Positions 58,046-64,000 of a DNA stretch of 64,000 nt are shown here, piece by piece. The notes under the pieces were generated by a model that was not told where the DNA came from, searched no databases, and saw only the letters and a list, made by a program, of their open reading frames with translations. The DNA comes from Nymphaea colorata (taxonomy: Eukaryota > Streptophyta > Magnoliopsida > Nymphaeales > Nymphaeaceae). The position numbers were made by a program, and so were the translations under genes. Every line of letters begins with the position of its first letter. The first letter of the stretch is position 1. The DNA is taken from NCBI RefSeq assembly GCF_008831285.2, contig NC_045140.1, positions 4,071,528-4,135,527 of the forward strand. Direction: 5' to 3'.

Positions 58046-58490
58046 GGAAGGAAGGAAGGGAAGGAAGAAGAAGGGAAGGAGAAGAAGGGAGGAGGAAGGG
58101 AAGGGAAGGAAGAAGAAGGGAGGAAGAAGAAGGGAAGAAGGGAAGGAGAAGAAGGGAGGAGGAAGGAAGGAGGAAGGAAGGAGGAAGGAGGAACAAGGGA
58201 AGGAGGGAAGGAGAAGAGGGCACGGCTAGGAGGGAAGGAGAAGAGGGGAAGAGGGCACGGCGAGGAGGGAAGGAGAAGAGGGGAAGAAGGGGAGGAGGGC
58301 ACGGCGAGGAGGGAAGGAGAAGAGGGGAAGAAGGGGAGGAGGGCACGGCGAGGAGGGAAGGAGAAGAGGGGAAGAGGGGAAGAAGGGGAGGAGGGCACGG
58401 CGAAGAGGGAAGGAGAAGAGGGGAAGAAGGGGAGGAGGGCACGGCGAGGAGGGAAGGAGAAGAGGGGAAGAGGACAAAAGGAAAGGAAAG
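58046..58490. repeat. Purine-only tract with ~44-bp minisatellite
   Basis: The plus strand is almost entirely A and G for over 400 bp. From about 58219 a unit containing GGCACGGCGAGGAGGGAAGG recurs six times (GGCACGG at 58219, 58254, 58298, 58342, 58394, 58438; spacings 35, 44, 44, 52, 44). G-runs such as GGGGAAGAAGGGGAGGAGGG could form quadruplexes or triplex DNA. The 247-codon Glu/Arg/Gly/Lys-rich frame across it and its opposite-strand Ser/Pro/Leu counterpart are repeat artefacts. Confidence 0.9.
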
Positions 58491-59389
58491 AGGAAAGAGC
58501 GATAGAGTAAAAACTCACCCGTGGATGACCAAAGCTTCCCGGCGGATAACCAGAGCCCACCGCCGAACGTCTGGGCCCCGTTTGCAGCACACACAGGGCA
58601 GCGACAGAGAAAGAAAGAGGGGCGAGGGCTGCCGGATGGGTAGAGAGAAGAGCCGGCGGCGCTCAATCTTGAGAAAGAGGGAGAGAGCTCTCACTTATGA
58701 CGGCGGCAAATTGAGAGAGGCAGCAACCCCTTCACATCTTAGCCGGTGAGGGGAGAGAGAAAGTTTTGCGACAATTCACCGATCACCCTTCTTCCGTCCT
58801 TCTTCATCTTAACCAGAAACATGATTGTTTACATGTTTACATGAGTTAAAACGAGTTACATGGTTAATGCATACACAAGTTAATGCTTACATGAGTTAAC
58901 GACAAACGAATTTACGCGTAAACGAGTTAAATGGGTTAAACAAGTCGAGTTCGAGTTTGTTTCTTTCAGCCGAGTCAAGCTCGAGCTCGACTCGACTGGT
59001 GTGCAACCTAGCCTATTTGGCAGCAAAGACACTTCGTGACTGTCCCATGAATTTGCCCAAAAACTTGGAGTAGGTTCATTGGACACTAAAACTATTGTTC
59101 CATGAACTTGCTTCATATTTAGGGTAGATTTATGTAACAGTTATAAGGTGTTTTTGCTGTCAAACTACCTCTAAAGGGTGCTTGTTTATATTGAAGTTCC
59201 AAGGTGATTTGAGATTCCTGAAGATCTAAGACATGAGGAATGAGGTAGCAGACCTCAAAGTGAGGTTTTGGCCGCATAGAGAATCGGAAATCCTCATTTT
59301 CATATATCCGATGTACATCGTAAGTATGAGAGTTTCCTGACGGCCTTTCTACACCGTGGGTAAAATCTTTTTTTCAGACAGCTCTTGGA

Positions 59390-59462
59390 CTTCATCAATG
59401 AAATTGCTTTTTACTGATGGTTTTATATCTTACCGTCAGTAAAGTTCTGTCTTTTTGTAGTG
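59390..59462 (-). mobile_element. CACTA (En/Spm-type) terminus in left arm
   Basis: Read on the minus strand from 59462: CACTACAAAAAGACAGAACT then TTACTGACGGTAAG and related subterminal TACTGACGG/ACCATCAGT motifs. CACTACAAAAA ends with repeated subterminal ACCGACGGT-like words are diagnostic of plant CACTA elements. The element would extend leftwards; no partner end was found before the arm breaks off at 58833. Confidence 0.65.
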
Positions 59463-60109
59463 TATAGATATGAAATATAGTGTCTCTTTATTCTATGGGA
59501 CCAACATAAAAAGGGACTTCAGGTTAGTCATCAAACACACATCCAAATGGGAAGTAGAAACTTTTTTCCAATTCCTTTTTTCTAGGAAACTTATTTCCAG
59601 CAAAATGTCTCCAATTCTTGATTTCCATTGCATCAAACGCCCCCGGAATGCCTTCGACCATATGAACTTTGTACAATCTCCAAATTTATGCAATTTGTAA
59701 TAAAATAGTTAAGCGAATCAAGCCCACATATCAGAGTCACAGTTTCAAATCACAGACAGTAAGGAGACATATCCACTGTTAGTCGACCATATATAATTTA
59801 CGAGTAGTGTAGATAAAATCCAAAATCATGGTCCCATAAATGGTGAGCGAACTAGGACATCAGTATATCCTATATATTATTCGGATTGGATATCCGATTG
59901 AATTGCTTCAAAAACATCAGATATTGAAAAAAACAATGAACTTCTGACTGAGAAATTGGATCAGATTTGAATTTAAGAAAGTTTGGATTTGTATTCAAAT
60001 TTAAATGAGAGTGTGTTTGCTAGCCTTGGATCTCAAATCTTAGGCTGACCTGAAGTCCCTTTTTATGTTGGTCCCATAGAATAAAGAGACACTATATTTC
60101 ATATCTATA

Positions 60110-60190
60110 CACTACAAAAAGACAGAACTTTACCGACGGTAAGATATAAAACCATCAGTAAAAAGCAGTTTCATTGATGAAATCTAAGAG
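60110..60190 (+). mobile_element. CACTA (En/Spm-type) terminus in right arm
   Basis: CACTACAAAAAGACAGAACT at 60110, followed by TTTACCGACGGTAAG and ACCATCAGTAAAAAG. It mirrors the left-arm end. The element would extend rightwards. The partner terminus was not located in the window, and no transposase is visible. Confidence 0.65.
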
Positions 60191-60561
60191 CTGTCTGAAA
60201 AAAAGATTTTACCCATGGTGTAGAAAGGCTGTTAGGAAACTCTCATATTTACGATGTACATCAGATATATGAAAATGAGGATTTCCGATTCTCTATGCGG
60301 CCAAAACCTCACTTTGAGGTCTGCTACCTCATTCCTCATGTCTTAGATCTTCAGGAATCTCAAATCACCTTGGAACTTCAATATAAACAAGCACCCTTTA
60401 GAGGTAGTTTGACAGCAAAAACACCTTATAACTGTTACATAAATCTACCCTAAATATGAAGCAAGTTCATGGAACAATAGTTTTAGTGTCCAATGAACCT
60501 ACTCCAAGTTTTTGGGCAAATTCATGGGACAGTCACGAAGTGTCTTTGCTGCCAAATAGGC

Positions 60562-61008
60562 TAGGTTGCACACCAGCCGAGTTGAGCTCGAGCTTGACTC
60601 GGCTGAAAGAAACAAACTCGAACTCGACTCGTTTAACCCATTTAACTCGTTTACACGTTAACTCGTTTGTCGTTAACTCATGTAAGCATTAACTCGTGTA
60701 TGCATTAACCATGTAACTCGCTTTAACTCATGTAAACATTTAATTCGTGCAACTTGTGAAAATTTTTTTTACCCTAAAAGTTAAACCGGTGAATCGGTTT
60801 TGGCAGTATTATATAGAATACTAGTTTGCAAGTCAGAGTCGAGTATAAACGAGTCGAGTTCCTGAAACTTGAACTTGACTCGTTTATCATTTCGAGTATC
60901 TTTATAAGCTCAAACTCGACTCGTTTATATATGAGTCGAGCATGAATCGAGTTTTTTTAAGCAAGTTCGAGTCGAGCCCGTGTCGGATCGGCTCGTTGTG
61001 CAGCCCTA
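60562..61008. mobile_element. hAT-like MITE overlapping the right arm
   Basis: The left end is TAGGTTGCACACCAGCCGAG; the right end inverted is TAGGGCTGCACAACGAGCCG. The flanks are CAAATAGGC (60553-60561) and CAAATAGCC (61009-61017), matching at 8 of 9 positions as a target duplication. The interior is made of CTCGAACTCGACTCG-type words that can fold. The left arm of the giant inverted repeat holds only the first ~180 bp of this element (59013 down to 58833). Confidence 0.7.
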
Positions 61009-61017
61009 CAAATAGCC

Positions 61018-63770
61018 TCATAAATATCCGATCAGGTTTTAACTTGAATTCTGATCTAGATTTAGTTTTAAACAAATATCATGTATCTAACATCCATCCA
61101 CTACTGCTCTTCAGATACTATTTAAAAGTCAGATTCATCAGATTCAAATGTAAATTTAAAAATCAGATTTGGATTGTGAATTCGAATTCAGATATCGTAT
61201 AGGTTTTTCTTTATTCGCATTTGAATCCAAATATGTGAATATTTGATAAAGTCAATATGGTAAAAAGTACATCCGCTTGGGACTCAACCCGTGGATGTTC
61301 CTATGTAAAAATAACTGTTTTGCCCTCTCTCAGCTGTATTTTTACTCATGAAAATTCGTTAGATATGAAAAGCCAAGCATGCTTCTTAGAGATGAACACT
61401 GTTTTAGATTTCAAAGTACTTGGGACTAATTTCTTGTGGAGTTAAGTGGGGAAGATGCCCTTGGATTAGAATGGAGGAGAGGAACCCATGTCATAATCCA
61501 AACTGTCCTCAAATTATTAAAATATCTTTTTTACAATCTAAGATATGAGCTTAAGAGTGATTTGATGAGAAGTATATACTAAGCTAGTCGTTTTCTTACT
61601 TAAAAAGAAATATTTTTTTTATTAGTAAAAAATTGGATGGCTCATATGACATCAAAATTTTGATAGTATAAACATCAAATATTTTTACAAAAATGAATGG
61701 AACTAAAGTATGAGTTATATTAAATCAGTATTTATAAACACATTAGGAGGTTCACATTTCGTTTAAAACATTTTTAACATGAGTTTAAGATGCCAGGTTT
61801 TTATCCATTATCCAAATGGTCTGCTATCTACCAACTTATTGATACAGTCCCAAGATATTTTCTAATGCGGATTTGGTGAAAGCGACCTGGGCAAGTGCAA
61901 ACACGATTGATAAGGAACTCTGTGCCGTTCATCCTCTTTAATATGAACTCTCTAGATGGGAAAGGAAGAAGATATGATAAAATATGGGGAAGGGGACAAT
62001 TTTCTATACTGATGTAAAGAGTTTATGAATGAGATATTGTTAGGTACATATTCAAAGAAAATAATTTTTTAGATAAATAATTTCGGACTAACTCAAAGGA
62101 CCTAGACTTAGTGAAGAGCGCTTTTAACTGTTGGGTATTGCATATCCCAGGGAGGAGGAACCCGTGCGTTAGGGCCTGTTTGGATGGAGGGAAAAGAAAA
62201 GAAAAGGAAGAAAATATAGTCCATCTTGTGTTTGGTTGGTTATAAAAAAAAAAGAATGAAATAAAAATAAGAAAACATGTTTGATTGCAAAAGAAAGGAA
62301 AGAAGAGTAGAGAAAATAAAAAGATAACTCAATGTAAATTGAATCTCTCCAAAACTAGAGGAATAAATAAGGATGAAAAGGAAAAGAGTTCTTATTTCTT
62401 TTCTATACAAACAAACCTTATAATTATCTTTTTCATTCCCTTTCTTTTACTCTCGTTTCCCTCCTCATTTCCTTTGGGTTTGGGTTTCCTTTGCTTCCTG
62501 TATTTGTAAATTAAACTTTGTAAAAATACTTTATGGCTTGAAATTGATTGAAGAAAGGATTCATTCATGGCTATGGCTTTTGCATGAGTAATCTATTTTT
62601 ACCTACCACACCAATTGGGCTTTACATGAGACTGACACATATGTGCTTGGCTCAAACTTGCTCGGCTCGAGTTCGAGTCGAGTTGTACAAGATCAGCTAT
62701 GTGTCAGGGCTCGAACTCGACTCGTTTAAGCAAGTTTACCAACTCTCTGCTTGACATGATCCCTTTCCTCATTTTAAGTTTGTTAATTACCAAAAAAAAA
62801 AAAGACAACTTAGATTAAACAAACTTACTTGAGTTTGATTAAGTTGCATTTATGTAACTCGAACTTGGCTCATTTAGAAGCTTGAGTTTTCAATTAAGCG
62901 CGAGCTTTAACTGAGTGAGCTCGAGTTGGGTCGACTCATGGTATAGACATACATACAAAAAAATCAACTTGTTAACTACTTATTATATATGCATATATGT
63001 CGAGAATATTATCCTCACTGGTACGATCTTCTTCATGAAAAATTTATTAATCGCATGGCTTTATTAATTTTTAGGAATTAAAGTCCAATTCTGTTCTTTT
63101 AGCAATTCTTTTGCTCGATAAAATATGACAAGGACATTGTCGAAAGCGGCCGCATGATTAACTGTAAGCCTTCCATCGTTCCCATGAAATTAAAAAATAT
63201 TGCCAGCAGAAGAAAAGAAAGACATTTCAAGAACTTACTTTTAATATTCGGCTTCTTGAAGCATCTAACACTTACCATTGATAGAAATTTCATTTCTCAT
63301 CAATTATGTTAGTTAATTTATTCATACGTTCTTAGGAAAAGACATTTTATGTGATAAAAACTTAATTTGATACTTTCTTTAAATGTTTATTTACGAGCTA
63401 CCACTTTTGATAGAACTATACTTGATTTAACAAGTGATGAATTTCACATAGTAATACCAAAGAACATATTTTTTAGATACCGTTTTAAACTGGATTGAGC
63501 ATTTGCATGGTCAACTAAATAAACTCATAAGATCTGTCTGCTGTTTGAAACATTATTATTTTTACGCTTTCAAATAGACATGAGAAGGATATTTATTCTT
63601 TGAATATACTTAGAGCTATTTATCGAGGCTTATTTTTGAATTCGTACTTTATATTTATAGTCATTCACAAAGTTTTAGTATTTTTCAAAAAATTAATAAA
63701 AATGCAAAAATAAAATTGGATCGGGTCGGATCAAGTAGGACCGGTCCTTTGCTCATCCTTCCCCAAGCTT
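61018..63770. other. Intergenic, no gene recognised
   Basis: AT-rich sequence with GAATC/GATTC-rich repeat DNA (61020-61230), a 'GGGCCTGTTTGGATGG' MITE-like start at 62170, and the second copy of a dispersed repeat (62640-62945). Open frames are short and unlinked. Confidence 0.5.
62640..62945 (+). repeat. Dispersed 'CTCGAG/GAGTTTAAT' repeat, copy 2
   Basis: Same landmarks and order as 41870-42190: TTTACCAACTC, a TTTAAG...TTAATTACC spacer, GAGTTTGATTAAGTTGCA, TTATGTAACTCGAACT, then CAATTAAGCGCGAGCT. Both copies lie in the plus orientation. Clear similarity, moderate divergence. Confidence 0.6.
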
Positions 63771-63889
63771 CTTCTTCTCTCTCCCTCCCACTTTCTCCCT
63801 CAAAACTATCCCCTTCTCTTCCCTCCTCCACCCTTCCTTCCTCTACCCAATCTTCTTTCCACTCCGCCACCGACCACCACCTCGCCGCC

Positions 63890-64000
63890 ATGTCGGCCAC
63901 TTCCGTCTTCCAGTCTCTCTCCGTCGTCGACGCCTCCCTTACATCTCTCCCTACCATCTTTACTGCCAAGAAACTCGGCCACCCACTTCGCCCTTTGGCC
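63890..64000 (+). CDS. 5' end of an unidentified gene, cut by window edge
   Basis: ATG at 63890 in a strong plant context (GCCGCCATGTCGG) opens 37 codons to the end of the window without a stop: MSATSVFQSLSVVDASLTSL, then PTIFTAKKLGHPLRP. The Ser/Thr-rich, acid-poor start with later basic residues resembles a chloroplast transit peptide. Upstream is a CT-rich leader (about 63765-63889), typical of plant 5' UTRs. GC content and codon use rise sharply at this point. Product cannot be named from this fragment. Confidence 0.6.
   Translation, partial: MSATSVFQSLSVVDASLTSLPTIFTAKKLGHPLRPLA

Larger units (their letters stand above)
58833..60739. repeat. Giant inverted repeat, ~0.7-kb arms, ~0.5-kb spacer
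   Basis: The left arm, about 58833-59529, is the near-perfect reverse complement of the right arm, about 60046-60739. Landmarks on both arms: the 78-codon frame beginning MKQVHGTIVLVSNEPTPSFW (58880-59116 minus; 60456-60692 plus), GGGACCAACATAAAAAGGG at the inner edge, and CACTACAAAAAGACAG with the flanking ATATCTATA. Differences are scattered substitutions only. The spacer 59530-60045 is not duplicated. A transcript across it could form a long hairpin, a good source of small RNAs. The 78-codon frame itself has no recognisable domain and is probably not a gene. Confidence 0.9.

Noticed and set aside
58006..58749. 247-codon Lys/Glu/Arg/Gly-rich frame and the opposite-strand 230-codon Ser/Pro/Leu frame
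   Set aside because: Produced by a purine minisatellite lacking stop codons. Unit spacing (35-52 bp) is not a multiple of three, so the peptide repeats are not in register, and there is no domain.
58880..60692. Two copies of a 78-codon frame beginning MKQVHGTIVLVSNEP, as a possible duplicated gene
   Set aside because: They are mirror copies within the inverted repeat, have no known domain and overlap MITE sequence. More likely chance open frame in transposon DNA.
62162..62420. GGGCCTGTTTGGATGG...A-rich segment as a defined MITE
   Set aside because: The left end looks like a common plant MITE start, but no inverted right end or target duplication could be found.

Overview
The window is nuclear DNA from a flowering plant. 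The genes have many short exons with GT-AG (and one GC-AG) introns, some introns exceed 2 kb, and the AT-rich intergenic space is full of plant-type transposons (L1-like LINEs, hAT MITEs, CACTA ends, an LTR remnant). The protein set (CYP724-type brassinosteroid P450, PIMT, an At4g35850-like PPR protein, a raffinose-synthase-family protein) is plant-specific or plant-typical. I cannot fix the lineage from sequence alone; the long introns would suit an early-diverging angiosperm, but that is a guess.

Layout. 1-16.1 kb: no host gene seen; degraded LINE reverse transcriptases on the minus strand (about 2.5-5.1 and 6.6-7.4 kb), (AT)n arrays and MITEs. 16.2-21.9 kb (+): a nine-exon CYP724-like P450 whose only lesion is a missing base in the heme-binding loop. 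22-25.6 kb: no gene. 25.7-28.75 kb (+): protein-L-isoaspartate O-methyltransferase, four exons. 30.3-41.5 kb (-): a 13-exon mitochondrial-type PPR protein with large repeat-bearing introns. 44.0-45.2 kb (+): two-exon class I methyltransferase-like protein. 45.56-50.26 kb (-): 14-exon galactinol-sucrose galactosyltransferase family protein. 50.4-63.7 kb: transposon-rich, with an 844-bp hAT element that has a perfect 8-bp target duplication and a non-transposon interior, a purine-rich minisatellite, and a giant inverted repeat of about 0.7-kb arms carrying CACTA-type ends. 63.89 kb to the end (+): first 37 codons of a gene that runs off the window.

The genes do not form a pathway or cluster: brassinosteroid oxidation, protein repair, organellar RNA metabolism and raffinose-family sugar metabolism are independent housekeeping or stress roles. 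PIMT and PPR genes converge, PPR and methyltransferase diverge, and methyltransferase and RFS converge with only about 340 bp between stop codons. I rebuilt exon chains by hand from splice sites, phase and family conservation. All four long chains close in frame, apart from the one base missing in the P450. I found no tRNA, rRNA, CRISPR or prokaryotic-type system.
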